NCBI RefSeq assembly: GCF_964204645.1
Contig: NW_027437434.1
Location: 1 to 64,000 of the forward strand
Direction of reading: 5' to 3'
DNA from: Tubulanus polymorphus
Taxonomy: Eukaryota > Nemertea > Palaeonemertea > Tubulaniformes > Tubulanidae
Length of the DNA stretch: 64,000 nt
Below, piece by piece: positions 33,460 through 46,420 of this stretch (position 1 is its first letter; every line of letters starts with the position of its first letter). A program made the translations under genes and the position numbers. The notes under the pieces are model-generated. The model was given only the letters and a program-made list of their open reading frames with translations, ran no database searches and was not told where the DNA came from.

Positions 33460-34298
33460 GTATGTTATCATATATCATATAATTGCTCTTTCATTTTTGG
33501 GCGTTTCTATTTTTGTGGAAACATCTTTTAGCTCAAGAAGCATTTCGGAATCTTTAGATTTGATATCATCATTACAACGTGGAGTGTTTTTATGAAAGGT
33601 TACAGATACAAATTCTCTGCAGATCCGCAAGAAATCTCAGAAACATGATAGGGGGTTTAGGGTGTTGCCAACCTCCTGGTCTGGTGTGACTGGTTATTGG
33701 GTCGGTCTGGTGCGATTCGTTGTGAAGGTGTTCATAGCAGGTTTACTCATCTCTTCTGTTACATTTCTCGTTATCTACCATCTAAAGTGTCAACTTGCAC
33801 CTGCTTGCAATGTTTTCCTATTAACTCTTTCAGTGCCCATGTGTGGTTTGAGAAAAACCCTCAGAGTGCCCATCATTGTTAACTAAAAAGTAGGAAAATC
33901 AGTAGTAACTTTGGAGATCCATAGAGTGAAAACTGTAAGAGCTTTATGGTAATTGAAAAGTTGATAGGGTATGATCCTTGGAATATTTTGGTGACAACTT
34001 TTCCGACTGAAAGTGACGCCTTATGGAAATGGGCTAATTTGCAGAAATTATAGTTGGTTGCCTATTTATTTGATAACCCCCTAAATTTCAGGTATGAAAA
34101 TGAACAAATCTGGTTTGTAGCCTCAGCTACCAGCTGAAATGGAATAGTTTATGTCTACTGTCCGAAATATAAATCATATGGTTAATTATAATGCGCTTAA
34201 AATGAGCTTATTATTAGATCACGTAACCTCTGGATAGGTGCCCACTATGTCAAACGCAAAAACTTAAATATTAGTGATTCGGTGGTTTTTCAATTTTT
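33460..34298. other. Arrestin intron, no recognised feature
   Basis: Start of a 10.1-kb intron (33460-43520). No coding frame with support; two overlapping frames at 33662-33886 are chance. Confidence 0.4.
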
Positions 34299-34834
34299 AG
34301 GCCAGCCGTAGGCTGAGCCTAATTACTATACAAATGGAGCGAATTTAAATGACATGGTTTCCAGAGCAAAGGCTCTTTTACTGTGCAACTGAGCATATAT
34401 TCATACTTCATTTACTTCAGGGTTTTATTTTAAGATCTAAAATTGTATTTCAAGATCGATTTCTGTGAAAGCTTTAGTTGATTTGGTTTTTGGGAGGAAT
34501 ATTTTTATTAGCACTATTGTGCAAAGTCTGGGAAAAATAGCTTTTTCTTAAATCGGATAGATGACCTTGATATGCTAATTAGCCATGTGCTCAAACTAAA
34601 AATTCAATCAAAAACCAATTCAATTTTGTTTTATTGAGCAAATTTCAGAAAATTCAATTCTATTCTGCATTAAAATCAATAAGACCAAGGGAAAAGATTT
34701 ATCTGAGGTATTTGATACCTCAAATAAACCTCAATATTTGATACCTCAGATAAATTTAACCCACAGAATGCATCATCATTTGCCATTTTATGAAAAGCTG
34801 ACAGGCTGGCCATAGTGCCCCTTGGGGCTCTTGT
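34299..34834 (+). mobile_element. Family B Helitron-like element, copy B4 (internally deleted)
   Basis: Same ends as B3 (AGGCCAGCCGTAGGCTGAGC; 3' hairpin GCCCCTTGGGGC and TCTTGT before T), but about 340 bp shorter. It has lost internal blocks and carries a small local rearrangement near 34725. Confidence 0.8.
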
Positions 34835-35048
34835 TTGGGTTAAGGAATATGAATTTGATTTGTTTCAACCAGTTACTTATTCAGGGGCTCAACCTGCACT
34901 GCTTGAGATACTGTTTGTCGATTGAGTTAGTTTTGCTATATCCTAAATCTTACCATTCAAAATATATTAAATGCTGGATGTTCAAAATTGCTCTAAATGC
35001 TTGGACTGAATGCACTTCTTCTAAACTATGAAGTGGAAACTCATTTTT

Positions 35049-35404
35049 ACCTTCATGACGTAGTCATGAAGGTTATAAGATGGTAGTGAGTCGATGACGT
35101 CAATTTCGTGTCGCCACTTATAACTTGTTGGTGGGAGTTCAGAGGAAGATTTGTCAAACGAATAAATACTTCAATCTTATTAATGCAGAGTGTGAAATTT
35201 TGCTTTTTAAAAATATTTCCCTAAATTATTAGAAAATGCCGATAGTAAGACTGTGGGAAAGTTTTTATCGTTGAATGGGCGAATCACGGCGGTATTGTGC
35301 ACCTGTTATAAGGCGGAAATAGTTCCATGTGAAGGCGAAGCTTTTAAATGATTCGACAGTCAGAGGTGGTTTATCAACTTTTTTCAACTATAGTGCTCCA
35401 TTTT
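35049..35404 (+). repeat. Family H Helitron-like 5' end
   Basis: After a T-run: hairpin ACCTTCATGACGTAGTCATG..AAGGT then TATAAGATGG. No own 3' end is seen before element C3 starts at 35405, so this is probably a 5' fragment. A matching 3' key (GTCATGAAGGT) terminates element A2 at 23275. Confidence 0.55.
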
Positions 35405-37540
35405 AGCCCACTTGGGACTTTAGTCCCAGCGGGCTATTGCATTCACTTTTCGTCCATCGTCCGTCCGTCGTAGCGTCCATCCGTAGACGGAATCCAATTA
35501 TTTTGAGAAATTTTGAAGACCCTTCAAGGTAATGTCTTCATATTTGGTTTATACGTGTATCTACCCTAGACACATCTTCATCCCAAAAACTGGCCCTTTC
35601 AGAGTCACGATGGCCGACTGGCAGCCATTGTTGTTCGCCAAAATCAGCACTTTTTACACATTTTCGAAGTTTTCGAAGGAAATTTTGAAGACGCTTTGAT
35701 CAATGACCTTGATCTTTAGTTTATATTTGAATTTACCTAGGGCCCATCAGCATGAGAACAATTGGGTCGATCTGACTCAAGATGGCCGTCCTATGACCTT
35801 TTTAGTGCCGAAAAATGTCAATTTTGGCCAGAATTCTAGGTCCTGTAGCTTCATACTGCTTTGCCATTTCTCATTGCAATTTGTGATGGGTATTCTTTGG
35901 AAAGGGATGTTTTATACCTGAGACAGGTATTTTTGATCAGCCAATAATGACTCAATTGGCGGCCATCTTGGTGTCATCAGTACTCATTCGTAGGTGGGAA
36001 AAAGTTTTTCCACATTAAATTGATACCTAAGCATATTGTGTTACTATATTCAATTGGAAAGTTGTAGCCCATAATATGTTCTATGTTTTGGGTGAGTTTC
36101 AAGGTCATTGGTTTTTGTATATGGCCACCAGGGGGTGTTGAGTAATACAATAACTTAGTATTTCTATATTATATTTGTACCTATGCATATTTTGTTACCA
36201 CAATCAATTGCAAAGTTGAAGCTCATGACATCTTCCATGATTTTGGTGAGTTTTAAGGAAATTAGTTATTCTATATGGTCACCAGGGGCATTGAATAGTA
36301 GAATAACTTAGTATTTCGTTATTAGATTGGTACCTAGGCATATTTTGTTACCATGACAGTGCTTCATCTAGCATTAGAAAAGGGTAGGGTGCTGATTTCT
36401 AATAAGGGCATTTAGTAGTACCCCCTGCTACGATTGATGACTAGAAACTATGTTTAACTCTGATTTTGCCATGAGTGACACACTTGACCACAGTACATCC
36501 TTACACCTATGCCTGTCAATGAACAAAAGTTAATCTATAGGGCTTTCAAAATGATTTGGAAAACCAGTTGCAGTCAAAAAAATAGCAGAAACAAGCAATC
36601 TCAAAAAGCAAATGATACAGCGAAAAAGAGCCATCAATAGTGTATAGGCCTACATGAAATTGCATATTTTTAATCTTAGAAATATCAAATTAATTGATTT
36701 AAATTGATAGTGTTAGTGATTGGCAGTTAACTGTTGATAATTGGTAAGCAGCCAGCTTAAGAACACATTATTGCTATTAGGCTGCTCAAACTAATTGTCT
36801 CTGCGAGTCTCTCTGTGAGTTCACCGAACAAAGTTTTTCACCTTGTATATATAAAATTTGTCTAATAGTCTAGATAAAAAGATCCAGAGCATCACGATGT
36901 GTTCAAAACGAACCAATCCATCGAATATTCACTACCAGCTTTACAACGGTAATCGCTAGAATGATTGGCAGTAGTTTGGAAGTCAGCCAATTTCCTGGAA
37001 ACTTAAACTAGGCCACGCGTCTGAGGCACATTTTCACAGGATGCACACTGACTGCAGTACATTTAAATATAACCACTGATCACATGAGCTACTATCGTTG
37101 ATATCATACGAGATATTTCATAGTCATCGCAGAATACTTACTAACAGTCGGATGCAACAGCTTATTTTGAAAGCCCTGACTCATTACTCGTGACTGACAA
37201 GGGCAGGCGGGCGGACCTACGGCAAGTGATAAAGGCACAAGGGCGAGCATGGGACACATCTGAATGGCACAAGGGCGGCTATTTTCGGGGCATATGGTCA
37301 ACAGGGGCATTGAATAGTAGAATAACTTAGTTTTTCCATATTAAATTGGTAACGAGGCATGTTTTGTTATCACAATCAATTACAAAATCATAGCTGCTGA
37401 CATGTTCGATGATTTTGGTGGGTTTCAAGGTCATTGGGTTTTGTATATGGTCACTAGGGGGCGTTATGTATTGAAATTGTTAGATTGTTGAGTGTTTTAA
37501 ACCACTTCCCACGCGGGCATGGTGTCCCTGGACCCCTAGT
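35405..37540 (+). mobile_element. Family C Helitron-like element, copy C3
   Basis: 5' hairpin AGCCCACTTGGGACTTTAGT..CCCAGCGGGCT then ATTGCATTCAC. The body contains CAAGATGGCC motifs and ~155-bp tandem units. About 36355-37290 is foreign sequence starting CAGTGCTTCATCTAG. The 3' end has GGTGTCCCTGGACCC and CTAGT (37536-37540). It is followed by G rather than T. Confidence 0.75.
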
Positions 37541-38359
37541 GTCCCAATCAACTTGCTAGATTTCGATCGTTTCTCATAAGTCGACACTTGTAATTCAAGT
37601 GTGATTTTGATGTGTGTAGAGATACATTGTGACTAGCGTATTGAATGGCGGCGCCATGTTTAAGTTGCGCGTCGATCGTTGAATAGTGGAATTATAGGGT
37701 GGAATTATCTTAATTGTATCCATACAAAGTTTATTAAAGGTTAGTGTCAACAAATGGTCCATTACAGTCCATCTAATTTATGTGGAGAGACGCTCTTAAC
37801 CGGCAAAACCGTGGTCTGTTTCGTGTATCGTTGGCCTACATGACTGACCTTGCTTGAGCGTTCGCTGCCGGCACGCCGCTTCAAAGTTATGAATAAAGTA
37901 TTATATAACTGATTGTTAATGACATACAACAAATGAACCTTTAAGAAATGTACCTATTGTCTGATATTCTACTGAAAAATTCCGGATTGATCCACCGCAT
38001 AGTTTTTTCATGGTGAGCATTTTAGTATATGAATCAATTAAGATGATTGACAGACGCGGGTGCGGTCGTATCAGCTGTTGAAGACGTTCAATGTAAACAA
38101 TAATTTTAACCACGTGCGCGATGAAAACCGGGACATCAAACTAAAAAGCACTGAATTTTTTAATTACATGTGATTTGAATAGGCATCTGTGCTGGTTTTT
38201 CAAAAAGTCTAATCCTAATTGACTCCTTTTACATAGGCCTAAGCCAGGACCTCTGGAATTGAATTCGACACAGTAATTCGCCTGTAATTTGTGATGAATC
38301 TTTTTCAAAATTAGCATGAAGATTGGGTCTGGCGAGATATCCACCCCTATTCTAAAAAA

Positions 38360-38640
38360 ATGTCATTGGTGATCAAATATGGCTGCCATTGGGGTAGCCA
38401 TCTTGAGTTTCTTGTTTGCACAATGCAGCCCGCATTCTTGATGGATTTCCACAAAATTTGGTGTAAGGATCAGGGTCAAGCTGTCCATGCCTTTTGTATA
38501 TGGAGGTCATCGGCCTTCAAATATGGCCGCCAGGTCAGCCATCTTGAATTTCTAGCACGAAACGGCCTGCAATTCTTAATGCATTTTCAGGATACTAGTT
38601 GTAAGAATTTTGGTAGGTGAAATGTCTACACCTTATTGTC
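38360..38640 (+). repeat. Short direct repeat with AAATATGGC..GCCATCTTGA
   Basis: The pattern CAAATATGGCYGCCA..GCCATCTTGARTTTCT occurs at 38373-38415 and 38517-38560, with similar trailing sequence (GCACRAWRCRGCC). The 86-codon frame over it has no domain. Confidence 0.5.
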
Positions 38641-39546
38641 CTCCGCGCAGCGTAGGCCGCGAGCAGGGGACTTGGTATCCGCCTATGTCCGTTCGTCTGT
38701 CCGTCCGTCCGCATGAGCTTGTGAACGTGATTCAAGAAGAACCGTTGACCGCATGACTATGATATTACACAGTATGATTACCCCTAGGGAGAGGATGTGC
38801 CCTATTGATTCTGGGGTCCAAGGATCGAAGGTCAAGGTCACTACAGGTCATTCATGTGAAACTTTGTGAACGTGATTCACGAACCGTCGATAGCAGGACC
38901 ATGATATTACGTAGTATGATTACTCCTAGGGAGAGGATGTGTCCTATTGAATCTGGGGTCCAAGGACCAAAGGTCCAGATCACTACAAGTCAATCATGTG
39001 AAACCTTGTGAAAGTCATTCAAGAAGAACTGTGGATAGCAAGACCATGATATTACGTAGTGTGATTACCCCTAGGGAGAGGATGTGCCCTATTGATTCTG
39101 GGGTCCAAGGATCAAAGGTCAAGGTCACTACAGGTCATTCATGTGAAAGCTTGTGAACGTCATTCAAGATGAACCGTTGATAGCAGGACCATGATATTAC
39201 GTAGTATGACCATGATATTACGTAGTATGATTACCCCTAGGGAGAGGATATGCCCTATTGATTTTGGGGTCCAAGGATCAAAGGTCAAGGTCACTACAGG
39301 TCATTCATGTGAAACTTTGTGAACGTAATTCACGAACCGTCGATAGCAGGACCATGATATTACGTAGTATGATTACTCCTAGGGAGAGGATGTGTCCTAT
39401 TGATTTTGGGGTCCAAGGACCAAAGGTCAAGGTCACTACAGGTCATTCATATGAAACCTTGTAAACACGTTTCAAGAAGAACCATTCATAACAGAACAAT
39501 GCTATTTCATAGTATATTTACCCCTGGGGAGAGGATGTGCATTAGT
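38639..39546 (+). repeat. Tandem array, six ~142-167-bp units (family I)
   Basis: Opens with an imperfect hairpin-like GTCCTCCGCGCAGC..GCGAGCAGGGGAC, then units marked by CCCCTAGGGAGAGGATGTG at 38781, 38923, 39067, 39234, 39377 and 39521. Each unit also has GGTCAAGGTCACTACAGGTC and CCATGATATTACGTAGTATG. One unit has a duplicated CATGATATTACGTAGTATGA. The repeated frame ..GSKDQRSRSLQV..RTMILRSMITPRERM is carried along by the repeat and is not convincing protein. Confidence 0.85.
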
Positions 39547-40095
39547 GATTTTGGAGTGTTCGCAACACGGCTGATTTACTGATAGTCATCGCATTTTTAG
39601 TGATGAGTCTGATATTTACATGGCTGGAATACTTGTTGTATCATTATTAATTGAAGTCATTTTATTAACGTTCGCATTAGCAATCCATTTTGGAGCCTGA
39701 TTATTTGTATAAGTTTGTTAACTGCGAGATATTGGAGCGTTTGCGTTGAAAATAGTCGTGTACAGTCGCGTGGGCAATATAGCCTTTTTACTCTCGTGTT
39801 CACTGCGTGTATGTATCAGTTATAGAGTACGGGCGCCATGGTGTAGGTCGCGCGTAACAACGATTTGTCTGAGTGAAGATGTAAGCTACTTAAAGCAATC
39901 ATGTCGTGAAATTATAAAAAATCATGTCAGTCGATAAACTTTGTTTCGTCAGTAACCGGCACTGACTGGCCTCAAATTTGAAGAACTTGGGAGCTTCTGT
40001 CCTGATTGGTCCGTATGATAAAAATGAAAAAACCTCCGATGAAACCCAGGCTCTCACCAAGTTTGTACCGTATCTAATCGGGTCACTCATAGTTT
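39547..40095 (+). repeat. Family J repeat, copy J2 (no MITE)
   Basis: Matches J1 over its full length and reads through the MITE insertion point (CAATATAGCCTTTTTACTC). It continues with CAGTAACCGGCACTGACTGG and CTCACCAAGTTTGTACC, shared with 40915-41055. Confidence 0.75.
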
Positions 40096-40235
40096 TAGTT
40101 GTTTTACATCGTTCAAGGGACGTATTACAATTATGAACATTTGTTCAGACAAAAGGCCCATAATCAATTTTTCGAAGATTTCATTTGTGTTAAAAGTCAG
40201 TTATCATTAAAAGTTCACACTGACCAAAATTGAGT

Positions 40236-40372
40236 CCTTTTTTATATATTTTTTTTCTTGTTTAATTTTCAATGAAATGAATTTTTGCATACCGGTAGCC
40301 TACGTGACAGATTTTTTACTTCACCAGTTTGGTGAGCCACTGGACCATTGGTCCTTTATTTACCTGTTACCT
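40236..40372 (+). repeat. Family K repeat, copy K2
   Basis: Matches K1 at 5160-5300: TTTCAATGAAATGAATTTTT, CATACCGGTAGCCTACGTGA and hairpin GGACCATTGGTCC then TTTATTT. Confidence 0.65.
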
Positions 40373-40719
40373 GCTGCATCCGGGGGTTCAAATCTCCAGT
40401 TTTCACGTGCAATGAGATTCTCATTAGGAAATGAGATTTGTACTGTTTTTGCTTCTATGGATTTTCAATTATCTAGACTCTCTACCTAAGATCTATATAT
40501 GTTTCTATCTTTAGTTCTATTACCTTGGGCCTCCATGGGGAGAAGAAATTTTGAGTAAGTGATTAAGGGCCCCAGTATCTCGGGCACAGGTCATGTCGGT
40601 CCCGAGATCCCATATGGTCTCTAAGGCACTGGTGATCACACCACATAATGGGCCACTTTAAAAATGCTCCTTTTCACGTGCAATGAACTAATAAGTCAGG
40701 AGTTCTACGTTTAAAAATC

Positions 40720-41060
40720 ACCCGTGGTTTCCATAGTGTATCAGTAATCCAGTAGATAACATGAGCCCTGGTGTAGGTCTGGCGTAACTAGGACTTTTCA
40801 GTGAAGGTGTAAGCTTGAGTCACATTGTTTTAAGCTTAGCCTTTTCATGCCTGCCTACTAAAAGCAATCCTATCTTGAAACTATTGTAAACCATGTCAGT
40901 CGATAAACTTGAATCCATCAGTAACCGGCACTGCCCTAAAATCTGAAGAACTTGGAACTTCCGTGCTGATAGGTTTTATCATGAAATGAGTTTTGTTATC
41001 ATTAAAAAAGCTCCAATGAGACCAGGCTCTCTCAGCAAGTTTGTACCTTTATAATAGAAA
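40720..41060 (+). repeat. Family J repeat, copy J3 (partial)
   Basis: Shares GTCAGTCGATAAACTT, CAGTAACCGGCACTG, TGAAGAACTTGG and AGCAAGTTTGTACC with J2. Confidence 0.6.
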
Positions 41061-43466
41061 CCCATTATTTACAGATTATAATAGAATTAAAAACCAATGA
41101 TCTTATTTGATCAAAAATAGATTAAAAGACAGCGTTTTGATCTCACCCTAGATATTGTCAGTGTGAAATTTTGACTAAAGAAGAAATGCCACCAAAAAAA
41201 ATGCCACCAAATTTTGCAACATGAGAACAAATGCCACCGGCAAAAATGTCACATTTGTATAGTAGGAATGAATGCAACCACGATAAAATAATTATTAGTA
41301 GTTATTTACCAGTGTTTTCATAGATAGCCAGGTGTCGGGTCCCGGACCCGTCTGTCAGTCCTTTTAGACCCGGCTGATTTTTTCAACCCGACATTGTTCC
41401 CGGCGGCTATCAGCACGACTGTGTATTTTCTGGTCAGAAGTATTTGTGAATATATGCTTCACACACGCATCACTCGACTACTGCCGATTGGTTTGACTCT
41501 ACTCACTATTGCTAGCTATGAGAAAAGTTAAAGTTTTCCAAGAAATTGTCAATGTTCCAATCAGCTGTCAGCGAAGCTAGAAGTGCCACGCATGTTGGCT
41601 GTTGCTACAGGATTCCGTTCGTAGCGGGCCTTACAATCATTGAATTATCAAAGGGGAAATTCAAGGCCTTGAATTCAGCAAGGGTCTTCAAAATCGATTT
41701 AGGGGCCTCCAATTTAAAAAATGTTGCAAATCTATAAAATAATGATTATTTTTGTAATAATGGAAATCTTGGCAACAGTGTGACGATGTTTGGTGCAAGA
41801 TATATAAATTGTATTGATTTCTTTTCAATGTTGTACGGAAGGTGTCTATTTTGAGTCATTGGGGAAACCCACTACCACAAATATCCATGATTAATCATCA
41901 TACAGTTGTGTAAGATTTTACGGGATCATGTCCATTGACGGATTTTCATACAAATTTCTTGGCTCAAGGGGACACATGATAGGCTTTTTTAATAAAGTGG
42001 AGCACAGATCCCCTTTGAATTTATTGTATATTACTTTAAAACAAACTTTTTCCTGACATTTCCGTCTTGATTTATGATCTAATGATCGTTTGAAGGAAGT
42101 AAGATTTCTCATCTTTGGAATCCAATCAAATCCAGTTTTCATTCTTTATTTTTCTGCAGTCCTACCAAGATTTTACATGGAAAATACTCAAAGAAGGAAG
42201 CTATGATCCCTTCCATTTTGATAGATCCGTGATCTTGAAAATTAATATATTTCATAGATTGTAAATTTTATTTTCCCCTTCAACCTTTCATTTATGCTGT
42301 TAAAATTAGTAGGCCTACTCCAACCAATTTGATAAAGGGCCTTAGGATAGGCATTTGGTCACTGGCTCGAAAAATTGCAAATTTCTTAAACAGTTGCTGC
42401 AGTTGGCAGTGAAATTTACATAAGATAGGCATTCAATGGCAGTGAAATTCACTTTTCTAGGCTGATTTACTTAGGTTAGAAAAAAGTGCGTTTAAGTGCT
42501 TATATTTTTCCTATAGCATTATAACTACGAACCCTGTTTTTGGCCTTCAGTCAAAGTTGTTCGAGACCCTGCTGTTTTACTAAATGACATGACGGCTAAA
42601 ATGATTAATGAAAACACTGTTTACATACCGAGATTTTGGTTGACTGCATTAATTATCAATCATTTCATCAGTGATCTGTTTTCTATTGATTATTTCCAAC
42701 TAACTATTGTATTTGGCTGTTTTTCAGTACCCCTAAGTTTCCCCACTTTAAAATCTTAAAAATAGTTTGTGGCTGATTTTATGTTGTATGTTGTACCCTA
42801 GCTTGTACTTATATTTACTATTTTGGGCGGAGGTATTATGGGCGTATCCCGTACCTTAATGGTTGTAGGTAAAACCCACCTGGGTAAAAATCCCCAAATA
42901 TCCAAAGTAGGTAAAAATCCCCACTTGGTGATTTCCAAGAACATTTCAAAGCAAGATGTTTCTACAATCTTATTCATTTGCAATGAGACTGAAATATGTT
43001 TGATCTGTGAAATGAAATCTTTCGTAGTGATAAATTCCTAAATTAACGCTTTGAATAAAATAAATTGTTAGAATTAATAAGAAAAATGAACTTTTTATTC
43101 GTAATATCTTAAAATTCGAACTGAAATATTTTTGAACTGTGAACTCTTGTTAACTTGTGGTAGATTTTGAGCTGTGCATGCCGTAATTTATTGGAAATAA
43201 TGAACATTTAATTTGAAATATTTTAGATTCAAGCTAGTGCAGTATATTTGAAATGTGCGATGAACCCTTTCATTGAGATGTGTGATTGATCACTTTAATA
43301 AAACTCTATTATTAATGAACTATTAATTTGTAGTATGTTTTAATTAGAATAGTATATACTATAGTTTGTATGCTCATGATATCCTTATGGTGTTTCTTAT
43401 GGTCATATGAAAAGATTGGATATATGTTAATGATATGAATAAATTGAACTTAAGACATTGGCCACA
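41061..43466. other. Arrestin intron with MITE-like scraps, no gene
   Basis: 41180-41280 carries GCCACC-rich ends like family P. 42370-42535 carries GGCAGTGAAATT repeats and ends ACGAACCCTG, like the hAT-like element at 8607. 42690-42790 is an inverted match to family P (9900-10010). 42870-42920 and 43620-43780 have GGTAAAAATCCCC words in opposite orientations. None is complete enough to delimit. Confidence 0.45.
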
Positions 43467-43520
43467 GGACCGTTGGTCCTTTATTTTCATTAATGTTTTG
43501 ATATTTAATGCATTTTTCAG

Positions 43521-43605
43521 AAATATTACCATGGTGAATCAATTGCTGTAAACGTTTTAGTTGATAATAACACAAGTAAAAGTGTCAAAAAGATCAAGAT
43601 ATCAG
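43521..43605 (+). CDS. ARRB: Beta-arrestin, first C-domain exon
   Basis: Acceptor TTTTTCAG, donor GTATGT, 85 bp. Encodes [20 protein letters not shown] then SVKKIKIS plus one base. Colinear with [28 protein letters not shown](V) of vertebrates. The next exon (VRQYADICLF.. expected) was not found in the remaining 20 kb. Either the following intron exceeds 20 kb or the gene is broken here. Confidence 0.96.
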
Positions 43606-45209
43606 GTATGTCTCCTAACAACAAGTGTTTACCAGGGTAACAGGTAAAAATCCCCCAAATTTGATTTCTCAGCAAACTATGATAAAGTACTTGAATATTC
43701 TTATCTTGAAAAACTTAAATAGTTTGGATATTTAACGGGAGGAAATTTACCAGGGGATTTTTACCTACATTCGTTTACCAGGACTCAGTCTCACAGAGTT
43801 CAATATGACTTCAGGATTATTTGATTTTTATTACCTTATCTTAACAACTGTATAGCCTCTCAGCATATTATTTGCCATTCATTATGTGAAGGGCGGGACG
43901 ATCACTCTGAAAATATGGTAATGAAATATAATTTTGATCATTTCTAATTGCGATGATAATTTTTTCACCGGGTCGTATACTCTGTTTTTTTGTGGTGACA
44001 TTTTCTTTCTAGGAGTGTGTTGACAATTTCAAAATGGCTCAGGATTGATTTCCCATCTTTGTATATCATCATTTTTAAATGTTTTCAGAAACAAGTAAAA
44101 TTACTTATGATATTGAAATGATTTTTCAATGTTAATTAATAAGACATTTTCTATGATATTTCTTTTAGGTTTGTCACATAGCCATCACAGATAGTAACAG
44201 TCAGTTACTGGGGTTAGCACTGGTCTTTATATTGGGGTCCTGGGTTGAATTTTGAAATGGTACATGGCCATTTTGTTATTCTGAAACAAGCTGCGTTGTG
44301 TACTCTGCTGTTGGAGACAGTTAGAAATTATCGAATTGGGATTTGAATAATTCAGTAGCTAATGTAGGTGAATTGTTTTCTTTCTATTAGTTTTTCTGGG
44401 TTGTTTCACCCAATTGATACGTGGAAATCAATATTTTCGAATTCTGTTGAGTTGGAAAAATCATTACGTACGTGCTTGAAATGCTAATAACAGTTTATTT
44501 TGGAATTTTGTCTTGATCAGACAATGGCATTGATGCTAAGGTAATGCCTACAAATACCATTTCTGTTACAAAGTAATGAACATTTAAAGTTTAGTTTTTT
44601 TTTCCGCGAATATTGTTTCATCTGGAAAATAACATTGTTCTCATTGGCTTTTGATGATGAATTCCCTATAATCTGAACACTTATGTCACATAAACGAAAA
44701 GTTATCATTGAATATATCATAATCATAGCCACCTGGCATCAATGATGAACTTAGGATTGTTCACAATTTCACAAAATTATCTGCAATTCAATCAAATCTA
44801 TTGGAGCTTTACACTAATTTAATTCAATTTGATAAAAGATAATGGCTATTCAGTGGGGAAACAGGACACCGACTCAAGTCAATCTTATTCAGTGGTGTAC
44901 CAGGACAAGTATTCAATTGCATTTGGAAATCACAGTGATTTTGACTAATGAAAAGTCTGAAGTATGAAATTTTGGTAGCTGTCATTAGCACTCAGGAATT
45001 TCACTATGTGGTGTCAATAAGATCTTTTTGTCGCATTCGAATCCTCGCTGGGTGTATTTCCGTAGTTCTTGTGCCGTTTAAAGCCGATATTTGCGCGAAT
45101 TCTATTCAGTCTATTTGAAATTGATTAATCCTTCTCTGGCTCATTTGTCAGGTCAAGGGAGAAGTTTGTATTTGCCATGACTGGTGAAAACTCTTAAATA
45201 CTATTTTTT
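43606..45209. other. Downstream of last arrestin exon, no recognised gene
   Basis: Presumed arrestin intron. AT-rich with no coding signature; K-type hairpin CAGGACCGTTGGTCC lies just before the exon at 43466. Confidence 0.4.
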
Positions 45210-45958
45210 ATCTCGGGCTAAGCCCGAGATGTTGTAATGGGTCCAAAAATCGAATTTTTGCTAACAAATGAGGTTATAACTTTGACACGAAGTCATGCAA
45301 TCTACTATGTTTATTTAGCAAAATGTAGCTTCATCATGCGGCTAAAATCTGTTGGAAATGGAATTTTAAATATCGCGTTCATTTAAGAGAAATCGACGAA
45401 TTTGTGGCGATTTTTAATTTTAGAAATTTCAAGGAGCATTTTGTTTCATAAAACGGCTAGAAGACCGATGTACAACATTACATTGAAGTGAAATAACTGC
45501 TCCCTGCGGTTGGCTGAGCTCCCGCTGTCAATCAATGTAAGGGCATATTCGATTGACGCAGACAAACCGGTCTTTTAATCTTCTCATCTATTAATCTGCT
45601 CGGTTCTAGTTTCTCATTTCCCAGTCATGGGAGAGTCTTATATGTTTATTTTTAATTTGATAGCCGTAGTATCGAATCCGTCTCCCCATATCTATTTCAT
45701 TATGCAAATTACCGAAGATTCAATCGATACGCTACTTCACGGAAGATTATGCGCGCACAATCGAATAGGCCGAAACCTCGTGTATTGCCGCGATGATTGC
45801 TGATTGGATTTCGATGATGTTGTTCACTGAAATCAGCTGATTTTACACATCCATGAAGTGTTCAAGGAAAACCATTAAGATGCATCAATCAGATGGCGCC
45901 TATACATTACAAAGATAACATTCTGCACCCGAGATATTAAGATCCTTGGATCTCTTGT
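45210..45958 (+). mobile_element. Family D Helitron-like element
   Basis: T-run, then perfect hairpin ATCTCGGGCTAAGCCCGAGA(T), then GTTGTAATGG. The 3' end has CCCGAGAT (complement of the 5' arm), then hairpin GATCCTTGGATC, TCTTGT (45953-45958) and T. 749 bp with no protein-coding frame. The single copy in this window shows both ends intact. Confidence 0.8.
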
Positions 45959-46420
45959 TTTTATATTATCCTACACTGATAGAAAATGCAAGGTAAAATC
46001 CAAGTTTATCACGATGCCGAATAGCTCATTTGCTGTTTATTTCCATGCATTACAAGTTTTGGTTATTTTCTAGTAAATAGTCAAGGTTCATATGATGTAA
46101 GATTTGATAAGGTGGGCCACCAAAATTGTGTCCTTTTGCCCCCCCCCGAAATTCATCCAATTTCAAATTTTTAAGTGCGACAGTTTGTTAGGTTTGAATT
46201 CCATTAAAAGTCGACTTGGTTTTAACTCGAACCAGCAGTTTTGGGATAAATCCAATTCCCATCAATTTAAGTGAACTTTTATTGAATAGTATCTTGTGCT
46301 TGTTTGAACTCTCGTCATATCAAAAGTAATTTGTAGGGTCTTACACTGATACATGTATAATACATTGACGTAATTGTTACTGTCATATCAGGTTTGAATC
46401 CCCGACAATAAACAATTTTT

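Noticed and set aside
36355-37290. Foreign block in C3 as a hAT element (starts CAGTGCTTC)
   Set aside because: No matching inverted end or target duplication; it may be a replacement instead of a clean insertion.
38805-39582. Series of ~68-codon frames with similar sequence
   Set aside because: They are carried by the tandem DNA repeat; no start context, splice sites or known domain.
45030-45060. ATTCGAATCCTCGCTGGGTG as part of a tRNA or tRNA-derived SINE
   Set aside because: No A-box, anticodon arm or acceptor stem around it.
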